A stretch of DNA of 59,570 nt. It comes from Phoronis australis (Eukaryota; Phoronida; Phoronidae). The notes beneath the pieces were generated by a model. The model had not been told where the DNA came from. It saw only the letters and a list, made by a program, of their open reading frames with translations, and made no database searches. A program made the translations under genes and the position numbers. Shown here one piece after another: positions 48,101 through 58,785 of the stretch. The stretch spans positions 243,484 to 303,053 of the forward strand of contig NMRA01000007.1 in NCBI GenBank assembly GCA_002633005.1. The letters are read 5' to 3'. Within the stretch, counting starts at the first letter, position 1, and the number at the start of each line of letters is the position of its first letter.

Positions 48101-51100
48101 CCAAGGGGCCCGTTCCAAGAAAACTGACTTAGCTATTAATCTTAATTCACTTAATTTTAAAATAAAGCTTATTGCAATCGGACTACTATCCATTTTTAAA
48201 GATTTTTTATATAAATATGCATCATTTATAAAGTCAGAAATTTTTATTAACAACCTTATTTCATTGCTTTCTATGACAATAGAGTGCGCTAGTGTTCCTC
48301 TATCCATACCTTTGAGACAACCACCTTCGGTTCTGACATCAGCGAATGTCTGGCCTGGCTCATCGAGCCTGTGTGGTGTGTTTTTATCACAAGGTTGGAC
48401 AACGTCCTCAGTGGCTACGGGTTCAAGAAAAGCTCCATCATTTTGGCTGGAAACATCATTTGGCAATATTTTGGCTTCAACCACTGGCTTTTGGACAAAG
48501 GACAAGGTGGGTAACTTGTCTGATTGACCTGCCTCCCCAACACGCGTCACGTCTATACCAGATGGTTGTGCTGCGACAGGCTTTGAGGGACTCCGTTCAT
48601 TGCTGATGCTATTCACACTGATATTTCCAACACAGCATGCAGTTAGCTCCATTCCTCCCGCTGTTAGTTCACCTCCAAAATATTGAGTTTGCTCAGTTTT
48701 TGAGATATTGAGTCGGCTGCTATTTACAGTGATGTTACTAACCCCGGTAGCAAGGTCCATTTCACCAGGTGTCATTAGTTTAGTGCGACAAGGTTGGGTA
48801 GACTTAGAATTTGGGATACACGGTTTGCTATCAGTGTTAACCATACTGATGTCACCAACGCAGGCTGTAAGCTCCATTCCATTGGCTGTCATTTCAGTTC
48901 CAAAACGTTGAGTAAGCTCACGTTTTGAGGTATCGAGTCTGCTGCCAACGTTATTTACACTGATGTTACCAACACAGGTTGTAAACTCCATTCCACCAGT
49001 GGTTGATTCTGTTCCGAAATGTTGCGTACGCTCAGATTTTGAGATATTCTGTTGACTGTCAACATCAACCACACTGATGTCACCAACACAAGTTGTGAGT
49101 TCCATTCCCCCTGCCGTCATTTCAGTTTCAAAATGTTGGGTAGGCTCAGGTTTTGAGGTGTTCTGTTGACTGCCAACGTTATCTACACTGATGTTACCAA
49201 CACAAGTTGTGAGTTCCATTCCCCCTGCCGTCATTTCAGTTTCAAAATGTTGGGTAGGCTCAGGTTTTGAGGTGTTCTGCTGACTGCCAACGTTATCTAC
49301 ACTGATGTTACCAACACAAGTTGTGAGTTCCATTCCCCCTGCCGTCATTTCAGTTTCAAAATGTTGGGTAGGCTCAGGTTTTGAGGTGTTCTGTTGACTG
49401 CCAACGTTATCTACACTGATGTTACCAACACAAGTTGTTAGTTCCATCGCACCAGCTGTCACTTCAGGTCCAAAGTGCTGAGTAGGCTCAGGTTTTGTGA
49501 TATTCAGCAAATGGCTAACATTATCCACAAGGACGTTGCCAACACAGGTTGTCAGTTCCATTCCTCTGTCTGAAAGGTCAGCTTCAAAATGTTGCGTAGG
49601 CTCGGGTTTCGGGATATTCTGTTGATGGCCAATGTTATTCACGCTGATGTCACCAACGCTGGCAGTAAGTTCCATTCCACCAGCCATTTCGGCTCCAAAA
49701 TGTTGAGTAACCTCAGATTTTGAGAAATTATGTTTGTTGCCAATGCTGTCTACATGTCCATTTCCACCACAATTTGTCAAGTCCACAAGACTGGCAGTTA
49801 GATTAGCTCCAGAATGCTGGACCAAATCAGGTTTTGAGAAACTCTGAGGACCGTTGACACTTCCAACACTTAGGTTACCAACACAGGTTGTCAATTCCAT
49901 GCCATCGGAGCCAAAGAGACAAGTTTTGTTGGCTTTGGAGTTGACGGCAGAATGATCCGATTCATCCACCACGTCACCGTTCTGTCCACCAGGTGGTGCT
50001 ACAGGATCGCCGCCAATGCACTCAGTAAACTCCATGTCTGCGTCGTTAGCATTGAACACCTTCGTTTCTTCCTCATTGGTTAGCGTAGGCTTGACAGAGG
50101 GACGAATGATTTCCGTTGAAAGCGTGTTCTGAGGCTCACAGACAGTGGCCACCTGAAATGTGGAATGTAAAGTAGTGTGTTTCTAGCATACAACAAATCT
50201 TCGCAACATTCATAAGGAAACCGTCCAACAGGGACTCCACTATGTTCCCTAAATTTTGAGTGCATTGTAGACTTTCATCCTCATTATGATCTCGTCTATT
50301 ACTTGCGATATTTTCTACTAACAGTGTTTTTGAGATTTTACCTTAATTGTATCCAATAAAATTGGATCATGTTATTGATATCACTGTTTTGGTATCAATG
50401 TACCATTCTCGTTTTACACTCAATTTGACTAAAACTACAAGGTCATATGACCCAGTTAATAACAGATTGGTAAAAAGTAAAAAAATCTCAAATTCTGCAG
50501 ATTCTTATTTTTAGAAAACAAGAAACAAGACCACGAGTCATCTATCTACTTACCTTGCCTACCAGCAGGTTGGGCTCCTTTCGACCCTCAACAAAGCTAC
50601 CATTAATGCCTTCAACAGTTCCAATACACTTTGTGAAGTCCATCTCACCACCCTTCAGGTCAACATCAAGACGTCGGGTTGATTCAGCTCTAAATGGAAT
50701 CAATGTGTCGTTATCTACAATTTGTCCACCAGAGAACGTGAACTCCATGCTGTCATCATGGCAATTGTCGGCTTTACTCTCAACTGACAAGGCAGGGACA
50801 GGTTGTTTAGTGCTCTTGTGGTCGCTTATCGCCTGAAAAAGTTGGCTAGGTTTGCTAGGGACTTCACCAGACGACAAGCCCTTGAGACAGTTCAAAGTTT
50901 CGGCAAACTGCTGCGATGAGCTAGCTGAAGCCAGAGCAGACCTCTCACCACATTTCCCCTTTGCTGGTCCAAGCAAGGACGCATTCATCATTTTCTCAAC
51001 ACCTGTGTTATTAGCTGACCGCCAACAAAATGTGGCACCAGCCAACAGCTTCTCAGTATCCATGGACCGCTCGATAAACCGCGACCGATCACCAATGGCA

Positions 51101-54100
51101 CCAGACAGTCCTTTCAGCAAGTTCTGCGTGTTCATAAGACCACTATTCTCCTCCACTGCAATCGGCGCATCCTGACAGACTGTGAAGTCCATGGTGTCGC
51201 CATCAAACCTCCTGGTCTGATTGACGCTGACACTGACAGGCGCCAACAGCTTATCAGTATCATCAGCGCCATCTGGCTGAGACTGGCTCAAACGAGAGAA
51301 GCCTTCCAGCAGCATCTTCGTGCTCTCAGAACAGTTTGTCCTATTGGTGGCAAGCATAACGTCAGTCTGACAGGCTGTCAGCTCCATACCATTCTCATCA
51401 AATCGTTTAGTCACATCTGCGGCACTACTCATCAACGGACCAGTGGTGTGCAGAGGTGCATCATCCTCAACCCCAAGTGACGCTGCGCTCGCCTGTCGCC
51501 CACCACTTTGCAGACGCTTCAAAAAGCTGCTAGAGTCAATTTGCGTACACCCAAAGTCAGGCCCAATGTTCAATTTGAACTCATTTCCATTCTCATTCTC
51601 ACAGTACTCTTCATCATCAACACCAAACAAAGCACCCATGCTGCCAGGCCTGGGCTGGGGCTTCACGGTCATTTTAGGCTTAGAGGATAATTTACTGAGA
51701 AAGTCTGCTGTGTCTATTCTGTCGGTTGCCACAGTGCCACTGAGGTTGCTCGCGTCCTTGTTGGAGCCGTCTATGCAAGCAGTGAGCTCCATGTTGCACG
51801 AGTCATCATTAAATATCTGAAAATTCAATCATTAGACAATAATGCAATTACATGAGCACATCACTGACTGCAACTGACACTGAGAAGCATTACTACTCAA
51901 CTTTGCTCATTCATCAACTTTTCTGTAATTTTTGCAAAGCGACTGACACTCTGGAGAGTCATATTATTATTTAAATGGAGATCAGTGACATACCGAGGAA
52001 ATGAGGGGAAGGTAGGAATGAAAGAAGTAATACAGGGTAAGGACCTGGGTGAGGGAACCGGGGGTAAGTAAGGAGAGTAGTGGAGGTTAGGAGAGGAACT
52101 GGCGGGGAAGGGAGGAAGAGAGAAAGGGAAGGTAGGGGTGACGGGGGGAGGAAGGGAGAGCAGATTTGAGGGTGAGAGAAAGGGAGGGAGATAACATGGA
52201 GGGATGGAGAGAGAGAAAATGGGGAGATAAAAGTGAGGAAAAGAGAGAGAGGAGGGGAGAGAAGATGGGAAGGAGACAGGAGGGGAACGAGAAAGAGAGG
52301 TGGACGGAGGAGAGAGGTCGGGGACAAAGCAAAGGAGGCAAAGAAGGATGGATGGATGGAGAGAACGACGGAGGGAGGGAGGCAGTGAGAAAACAGAATG
52401 ACATGGAAGGTAAGGATGAGTGAAGAAGAGAATGGAGGGAGGGAAGGGTAGAGGGAGGGTAGAGTCTACCCAAAGTTACTTTATTGAGTCTAGGATCCAG
52501 CATGATTCCTAATATCTTTAATAGTCAGCCACAAACCTGTGTCTTGTTGGAGTCAAACGTATGACGACCAACAAATTTGTTGATGGAGGTGTTGTTGAAG
52601 GTGATGCTGTCACCTCTGTTGTTCAAGTCATATGGACCCCAAGATAGGTTTGTTTGATCAAACTGACGAGGTGGGATGTACACCTGACCAACACACCTGG
52701 TAATACAAAGAATGAGATCATTTTTCTGGTGCTCTAAACAAACCATGAAGCTACTGTTTTTGAATAGCTAGCACACTGAAATCATGTCAATGCAACGACT
52801 ACTGAAATCTAGTAGATTGTCAAGCAATGGACAACATTACACTCAGGTAACAGAAAGATCTCTTTCTGTATAACAAGACAAATACTCAGCTATTTATTTA
52901 TGTGTTGACCATGAATATTGTTAAGAATGGATAAAAAATTACCAACAGCACGTGCTACATAAACACATGCGTACTTAAAAAGAACAGAAACCTGGGCCTA
53001 TAAAACACCGATAGTATTGGAAATTCGTTTGTGTGATGAATTACAAGAAACCCAAAGGTTGTCCACGACTGATCAATTGTACAAGCGATGAACGAGAACA
53101 TGTTGATATAGCAACATCTCACGAATCTCAACTTCGGGATATGCACAAATCAGATATTGTCTAGCTGCAAAAATGTCACTCCAGCACATGAGCGCACAAT
53201 AGGATTGATTCAGTTGAGAATTCCCACAAACGTACTACCAAGTTAATGAGATCAAAGGTACACAAAGACACATTATTTGCAACTGCAGCAGGTTGCTATC
53301 AGACTTACTTTGTAAATTCCATCGATTCATTGATAGTGGATGACTGCTGTGTGTCTGCAATATCAAAATGTGTTCTTGCGTTACATAACAACGTATCATC
53401 TAGAATGAATTACATAATTCCACAGAGACTGATCTACAAGAGGTTACAGTAAAACTCGCACAAGTTCGATCAGACCGGACAGAGATTTTAACCACATAAA
53501 CCGAAATCCAACTTTTACAAAGAGCCAAGTGAACGAACTAGAACAACTGCACCACCGAAGTTTTACAGTAGTTCTTTCATTGTAACATTCATAGAGTATA
53601 TTACTTAAGAAACAAGTAAAACTTCATCCATCTTATTCTCCATCAAATAACTAGTCACAGGGGATTGACCATTAACCATAGGGTTGAAAATACGTAGATT
53701 TTGCTACAACACGATTGCAATGATGTTCCAACAGTGGACATCACAATATCAAATGCTTTTCAGAATTTTTCTCCTTTGAATCGCTTTTCAGTACTCGACT
53801 TATACTTCCCTTACGTTACACTTCGCTCATGCATTTGAAAGAACAGAAATAAAGGCCTCGACATTAACCCAAATCCATTGATGATTTTTCCATAAATGTT
53901 AACAGATGACATGCTCGGCTCAACAACACACACACAATAAGTTCTCAATTCAAAAGGACAACGCATCAATCTGGACAAATATAAAGTGCTAATTAATACA
54001 CGCCCCATCAGTTTCTTCCACACATTGATGAACTGTTACCATTCTTTTAATGACTTTATCATTGTGAGTTTTAGAAACTCGTCGACAGTGCGCAACAAGC

Positions 54101-57100
54101 AATGACAACTCACCATGATGCAGGCCAGCATGGGCCACCTGACTCGTGGAGTGAGTCTCGTTAGACTGTATACTGTCATCCGACACATTTGGCATGGGGC
54201 ACTGGTAGACAGGCTGCACAGGTTGAAAAACAGAAGTCAGTAATTTCATACAAAACGCAAGCAACAACTACCTGAGTCTGGAGTATTAATTAATCTGTTT
54301 GTTTTTAACTGAGTGCCCCCATGGAAAGCAGTGTGAACTGATGGGGCTACCCTCATTGTAAATATTACATTAATAAATAAATAAATAAACTAAATTCCTA
54401 CCACATCTGCCCTTTGCGATTTTTAGTCAAAAACCTTGCTATAGCCCGACCAGTTATCACTGCATAGGACTGGCGTGAGCTTGTCCCTTACTTAGATGAG
54501 ATGTGTTTTCTGAGCTAGACAAGAATGGGCAAATTGTTGCGACAAAACTCAGTAAACTGAAATTCACAGAATGTCATATCAACAAAGCTGTCACTCAAAT
54601 GAAAATAGGTCGATTCCATAATTACAAACTGGACAGACTTACTTATCCATGCTCGACAACTTCACACAAAATGTTCAAGGTATGCTACAAGACCAACGCG
54701 GAGGGTTGACATGCGCATACAATATGCATCGCATATAACGCAGATACATGTGAAGATTACTATTTTGAAACATTCCCACTGAATGAAACCCTGCTAGTAA
54801 ATTTAAAAATAGCCCTAGGGGTGCATAGCAAGTCAGCAATGCTGACCTCAACAGGAACATACCTGCCAAGACCGTAAAGAAATTAAAACTGACGCTGGGG
54901 GCACAGTTGTAATCAGATACATCCAAACGTCCTCATTTGTTGCCACATTCATAGACATACATTTGCCAAATTTCACAAAGATTCTTTAGGAAGAAACTTA
55001 ATGAAAATCCGTTAAGGAACTCTGAAGATACAGAGGCAAATGTAAAAAACTAAATTGCCACCAGGGGGCACACCAATAGTGGATACGTTTGAAAATTCCC
55101 TCATGCTGTCCCCATCTATGAAAGGAACATAACAGCAAAATTTCAAAAACATGCAGCATGGGGTTTTTAGGATACAGCAGTGGACGCCGGATGAACACAG
55201 ATGACGGCATAAAGCGCCAACACATAAATATGTGGGCACATCAAAAGACTTTTACACTCCCTCTGCAATAACTACCGTATAGTTGCTTTAACACAAAAAT
55301 CCAGAGGCATAAAAAAAACAGAAATACTAACTCCGTGTGCGACAGGGTCATTGTTTAGAAATGGTCCGTTCAACAATGTGTTCAGACTACTGGAGGAGTC
55401 GGGCTTTTTGTACAAGTTGGTCAAGTCATCAGGTTCCACATTGGGGCTGAAATATACAAGAATATGATATAGAATAGTGGTCTTGCAACTAGTACTAATC
55501 AATGCAAGTTGAGACGAACGGACATTAAAAAAAAAACGACGAAACAACCAACTTTCACCTTCAGAATTCTGAGCTCACATTAATACCGAGGGCAATCAAA
55601 AAATAGAATTTATTTTATGAAACAACTCTAAACACGCATAAAACGAAATGATAATCTAGAAAACTGTTTTGAAACTTAATTTTGAACATTTAAATGAAAT
55701 AAAATTTAGTAATGTTACTGATGTAGCTTTTTTTGCTAAATTTACTAAGGGCTGTTCCAGCAAAATCTGTATGGGAGGGGGGGAAGGCACTTTTATTTCG
55801 TACCCACCGCCCATATTTTTCATTTATTTCTCCAACCCATGACCCATAATTTTTTAATTATTTTTAATAGGTTAAAATATAAAATCCAACACTTCCAAAC
55901 AAATTGCCTCCAGGAGGACCTGTTGAGAACTTAAATGATTGACAGACAAGAACTAGTTGTCTTGTCCAATATTGTCAAAAACTAAAGTAGCCTGTGAGCA
56001 ATACTTTTGGCAGCCACCAGGTGTCTCTGTTCACCATGTGTCTAAAATTTCAATGAACATTTTTTCAATTATAAGAATCTATGAATCTCAAACTGTCTCC
56101 ACGAACTCTTTTATACTTCTATGTCAAGTGAATATTGGAACTTGTTTAGCTTACTCCTCATAATTTTTATTTAAAAATCATCAATTTTCTTATATGTGTT
56201 AACACCAGTTTAGTGTTGCATAACTTTTCAATTCAATAGGACTGCAGACAAACAGTTGGCTCAAATCAAGTTGCCCATGACTTGATTAATGGCTAAGTGA
56301 GCATATTGCACTCTGTTCACTGGCAATATGGGCTTTTTTGTATTGGCTTGTTTTGAGTTTTGAGGGCTGAAGTAACCAACCTGTCAACATTAACAGGACA
56401 AAAAATACCACCTATTTTTAATGCATCACTTCTTACAGGAACGACCACCCATAATTTGTGTTTTTTTCTGAAGACCACCACCCATGAATTTTTATTTCTA
56501 CTGCCGTCCCCCCCCCCTCCCACACGGATTTTACTGGAACAGCCCTAAAAACACATGGTACTGTGACGTGATTAATGCCAGATTTATGTCAAGTCAAGCA
56601 TCAAATTTTGTAGCTTTCTACTTTCAGAAAATTCATACTTAAACTGTGTTAAAACCTAGTTTTGTAGATTCATGGCTAAATACACAGACTAGTCAATAAG
56701 GTCATACATAATTTCAAGCAGTCAAAGAAGTGATTGTGGCATTTCAAACTGTAACAGAGGTTAACACAGGGTAATCCTACGATAATAAATACTTACATCT
56801 TGGCAGGGTCTTGACTTGGCACTGTAGTGAATGTGACTTCCTTGTGAAACTCCCTAATACACATGAAGAGCGAGAATCACTGACAATGACGACACAGCAT
56901 TACAAATGTCATAGTCAAACTAATGGCATCACGGACAATTTTCACTCTCAAGTTAACTGTAGGGTGCTTAGGGAAATGTGTTACGGCTTTTAATAGACAT
57001 CTAATTTCCACCTATCATAATTTACTAGTTAGTACCTTTTCTATGGTGATTTAAGGCAAGTTTGCATCTGGGAGAAAAAAAATGAGATGGAATCAAAGTA

Positions 57101-58551
57101 TTTCGATTCAATGAAACACCGACTTAGATCTTAAAATTTGCTGCATGTTAAAAAGGCCGCAATATTTGCTTGGAGCTTGATTCTGAGAAATGATTTTGAG
57201 TAAATCCTTCAGGAACCATTAGGTTCAGTAGACCAGCTTACGAGCCCTGACTTTTGGAGCAAGAATGAATGACAGTCTTTGACTACACTTGGACGACATG
57301 CTAGTACCTTGCAACTAACCTCCCAGCCGAGGTTAGTACATAATTGTACAGTGGAGTCAAGTGTAGCAAGGCAAGTTGTGTGACTTGCTCAAAGGCACAG
57401 CTACGTGACAACTGCACAAAGGGGTGGCTACTTGACATAACTAAGGCCAGGTCTTGCACAACTTACTTGACAGTGAATGTTTCTGCAAAGCTCACTCTGC
57501 GTGACCGTCGCTGTGTTTTGACATCTTGGGTAAGTTCAGAACCATCTTGCTATAATAATAATAAAAGTAATAGTAATAATGATAAGAATAATGATAACAG
57601 TAATAATATCAATATTACTAATAACATCAGCAACAACAATAATTTTTTTCTATTAAGGATAAAAATGAGGACACGCAACTCGTAGCTGTAATAGGTATTA
57701 TCATTTAATCAAATCTTGAAATGTCGGAGATACTGGTATTGCGTTACATCATTTCCCCATTTGTTTACCAATCAGCAGGCCTAGAAGACATGCAAGCAGA
57801 CATTCTATTCATGTGATAGTCAGTTATGTCCTGCCTTATATGTAATGTCACATTCCAAAAACAACTCCACAATCATAACAATTTGGGCTAGGAAACAAAA
57901 TCAAGCAAAGCTGGCTACTCCAAAACTCAAGATTTCGTGTGACTCGACAGCGTTTTGTTACCTGTGCATTTGGATCCAGGTCAGCCAGAGCTTCCCTGCT
58001 TGGGGATTTACTAGGCTTGAGAATCTGTAGGAAAATGGCAGAAGCCAGGTCAGAGAACAAAAACACTAACAGTTTACATTTAAAAACATTTTCGTTTTAA
58101 AAGTTGACTGTTTTTGTGTTAAAGATGACGGTAACTGTATATTGCAATAGAACCTCCAACGAAACAAAAACACAAATCCAATTTATAATGCATACTACAT
58201 AGTGGATGTCCATAAAACTTTGTCTCAGATTGATAATTCACAAAGGAAAGGTTTCATACACAAAATTGCATTTCACACAAAATATGACACTACCATAGAT
58301 GAAACAATACAGATGTCAAATTGCGCATAAAACTGAAAATGCAGTACACAGAACAAAAATGTAAACACTCATGCGATCCTGGTTTCTATTCCTCACTTAA
58401 AAAATTTGTGTAGCTTATTCAAATTTTGTTAAAAAAACACACTTAAAGACACTGTACGCAATATTTATCTTACAAATATGTGTCTGCTTGAGATTTTTAA
58501 GCAACGTACCGATGATCGCCTGGTATGTGACTTGCGCTTTCTTCCCTGAAG
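40208..58551 (-). CDS. KNL1: KNL1 kinetochore scaffold (CASC5/Spc105/Spc7), 5' end incomplete
   Basis: The exons are: 58510-58551, 57962-58024, 57467-57549, 56797-56814, 55332-55446, 54114-54213, 53309-53354, 52537-52696, 50554-51816, 48310-50152, 47763-48034, 47363-47479, 46772-46881, 46301-46391, 45820-45936, 45140-45227, 44469-44582, 43674-43713, 42650-42793, 42032-42186, 41757-41860, 40511-40737, 40208-40328. All 22 joins are GT-AG and in phase, totalling 1,810 codons plus stop (human protein about 2,340 aa). KNL1 is the outer-kinetochore KMN-network scaffold. It docks PP1 through SILK and RVSF, recruits BUB3-BUB1/BUBR1 through phosphorylated MELT motifs, and binds MIS12 through C-terminal RWD domains. 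All these modules are visible. The initiator ATG is not found. Exon 4 (18 bp, or 25 bp with another acceptor) and the first exon's acceptor are least certain. Confidence 0.93.
42650..46881 (-). CDS. KNL1: KNL1 coiled-coil exons 13-19
   Basis: Seven short exons (46772-46881, 46301-46391, 45820-45936, 45140-45227, 44469-44582, 43674-43713, 42650-42793) encode about 235 residues of mostly helical, heptad-like sequence such as LKEEIVAAENRISAKN and ELESLLASLSRDIGEL. In known KNL1 proteins this segment precedes the RWD domains and binds ZWINT. Introns here hold two minisatellites. Confidence 0.88.
43490..43612. repeat. 20-bp minisatellite in a KNL1 intron
   Basis: AGGAAGACTATTGGTGAGGG is repeated about six times with essentially no variation, 60 bp downstream (in transcript sense) of the 40-bp exon 43674-43713. 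Confidence 0.92.
43933..44065. repeat. 33-bp minisatellite with CACGTG in a KNL1 intron
   Basis: Four 33-bp units each contain GTAATATCACGTGTTATGC (one unit has TACGTG). Three units therefore carry a perfect E-box palindrome CACGTG. Confidence 0.92.
47363..47479 (-). CDS. KNL1: KNL1 exon 12, Spc7-type conserved segment
   Basis: Thirty-nine codons, phase 0 at both ends. CSDFLEYIRISF followed by TRRST matches the short conserved segment (a F-L-x-x-x-x-I-x-F helix followed by a T-R-R-S/T stretch) that marks the border of the disordered region and the coiled coil in Spc7/KNL1 proteins. The acceptor TTTTCAG and donor GTAAGC are good. Confidence 0.85.
47763..48034 (-). CDS. KNL1: KNL1 exon 11 with 19-residue SQ repeats
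   Basis: The exon joins in phase (CLK|GDGEMDLLDE). After an acidic start it has a tandem repeat of about 19 residues: KSVLSQSTGDVSLHATLSG, KSMLSQSAGDASLPATSHN and a partial KSMLSQS. Each carries a serine-glutamine pair within LSQS. The repeat is not part of any KNL1 module I know and is not MELT-derived by eye. Confidence 0.88.
48310..50152 (-). CDS. KNL1: KNL1 giant exon 10 with tandem MELT array
   Basis: A 1,843-bp exon encoding 13 MELT-like motifs, most of the form MELTTCVGNIS, at a period of about 38 residues (114 bp). A typical unit has TQHF about 12 residues before MELT, fitting the TxxΩ element that precedes MELT in vertebrate KNL1. The SHT element that follows MELT in vertebrates is not seen; CVG occupies the position. 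Two units are degenerate (VDLTNCGG, MDLATGVS) and may be inactive. The exon opens with a V codon after the acceptor, not a start, and the true donor is GTATGG at 48304-48309, upstream of where the open frame would otherwise run on. Confidence 0.94.
49081..49425 (-). repeat. near-identical 114-bp MELT repeat units
   Basis: Three consecutive 114-bp units differ by a single silent change (CAA versus CAG for glutamine). Neighbouring units on both sides are clearly diverged. This is the signature of recent unequal exchange inside the coding exon. Confidence 0.85.
50554..51816 (-). CDS. KNL1: KNL1 large exon 9 with diverged MELT motifs
   Basis: A 1,263-bp exon (421 codons, phase 0 at both ends) containing five MELT-type motifs: MELTACIDG, MELTACQTD, MDFTVCQDA, MEFTFSGGQ and MDFTKCIGT. 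They are spaced irregularly, mostly 90-140 residues apart, with intervening repeats of a looser type such as SSSFLKRLQS, NTQNLLKGLS and TLNCLKGLSS. It lacks the tight periodicity of the next exon, so these are probably the older motifs. Confidence 0.92.
51990..52466. repeat. polypurine (GA-rich) tract in a KNL1 intron
   Basis: About 470 bp of plus-strand sequence are overwhelmingly G and A (GGGAGG, GAGAGA, GGAAGG mixtures, GATGGATGGATGG at about 52348). It sits in the intron between exons 8 and 9, so the KNL1 transcript carries a polypyrimidine run. Long open frames across it in both directions are an effect of composition. Confidence 0.88.
52537..55446 (-). CDS. KNL1: KNL1 exons 5-8, first MELT-like motif
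   Basis: Exons 55332-55446, 54114-54213, 53309-53354 and 52537-52696. The motif MEFTKCVGQVY is formed across the junction between 53309 and 52696 and is the first MELT-like element. The rest is acidic, serine/asparagine-rich and probably disordered. The donor of 55332-55446 is GTTAGT, chosen because it is the one that keeps phase with the next exon. Confidence 0.82.
54366..54390. repeat. AATA microsatellite
   Basis: TAAATAAATAAATAAA run in the KNL1 intron between exons 5 and 6. Confidence 0.7.
54830..55230. repeat. degenerate dispersed repeat, part 2
   Basis: It shares ACATACCTGCCAA, CAAATTTCAC/TGA-type, ATGAAAATCC and ATACAGAGGCAAA stretches with 22640-23195 and with itself. It lies in a KNL1 intron. 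The family was not recognised. Confidence 0.35.
55746..56548. mobile_element. PIF/Harbinger-like MITE in a KNL1 intron
   Basis: The element 55749-56545 (797 bp) starts GGGCTGTTCCAGCAAAATC and ends with the near-complement of it (GGATTTTACTGGAACAGCCC is the right end). The inverted ends span about 35 bp and include a G-run/C-run. TAA flanks both sides (55746-55748, 56546-56548). A 3-bp TWA duplication and GGGC ends are typical of PIF/Harbinger. No transposase is seen. Confidence 0.75.
57467..58551 (-). CDS. KNL1: KNL1 N-terminal PP1-docking module (three exons)
   Basis: Exon 58510-58551 encodes a basic stretch ending HTRRSS, and 57962-58024 begins ILKPSKSP, so the SSILK motif is assembled across the splice junction, as RRRHSSILKP is in vertebrates. 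Exon 57467-57549 encodes QRRSRRVSFAETFTVK; the RVSF core is at 57487-57498. SILK and RVSF together bind PP1. The serines in the RRS and RVSF contexts match Aurora B consensus sites, which in known KNL1 proteins block PP1 when phosphorylated. The basic patch may also bind microtubules, as in other species. Confidence 0.9.
57553..57645. repeat. TAA-rich microsatellite
   Basis: Imperfect run of TAA/TAG/TGA/CAA triplets directly before (in transcript sense) the acceptor of the RVSF exon. Confidence 0.75.
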
Positions 58552-58785
58552 CTGTAAGCTAAAAACCACCCAAAGAAAGTATTAGCATACAATTTGATGA
58601 CTACAATGTTCATCTGAGTTAATGCCAAGGATATTTGTATAAATTTAAATATGTCATTTAGCTGTCTAAGGGCAGTAACACAGACAAATGCTGCCCAAGT
58701 AACACTTAAATCTTCAAATAAATGCATTGAATATTTGAACTGGTGCGACACAAGTAAACCAAACTTTTCCAAGCGGGGTTCAAAC

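Noticed and set aside
48011-48303. C-terminal run-on of the giant MELT frame after the sequence LKG
   Set aside because: This is intron: the GTATGG donor at 48304-48309 is in the right phase for the exon starting at 48034, and the run-on sequence is AT-rich and non-repetitive.
48075-48527. Plus-strand frames of up to 150 codons over the KNL1 exons (also 51443-51820, 50852-51175)
   Set aside because: They are antisense shadows of the MELT-repeat coding exons.
52087-52503. Minus-strand 138-codon Pro/Ser/Leu-rich frame and its plus-strand Arg/Glu-rich counterpart
   Set aside because: They are produced by the polypurine/polypyrimidine tract; low complexity and intronic.
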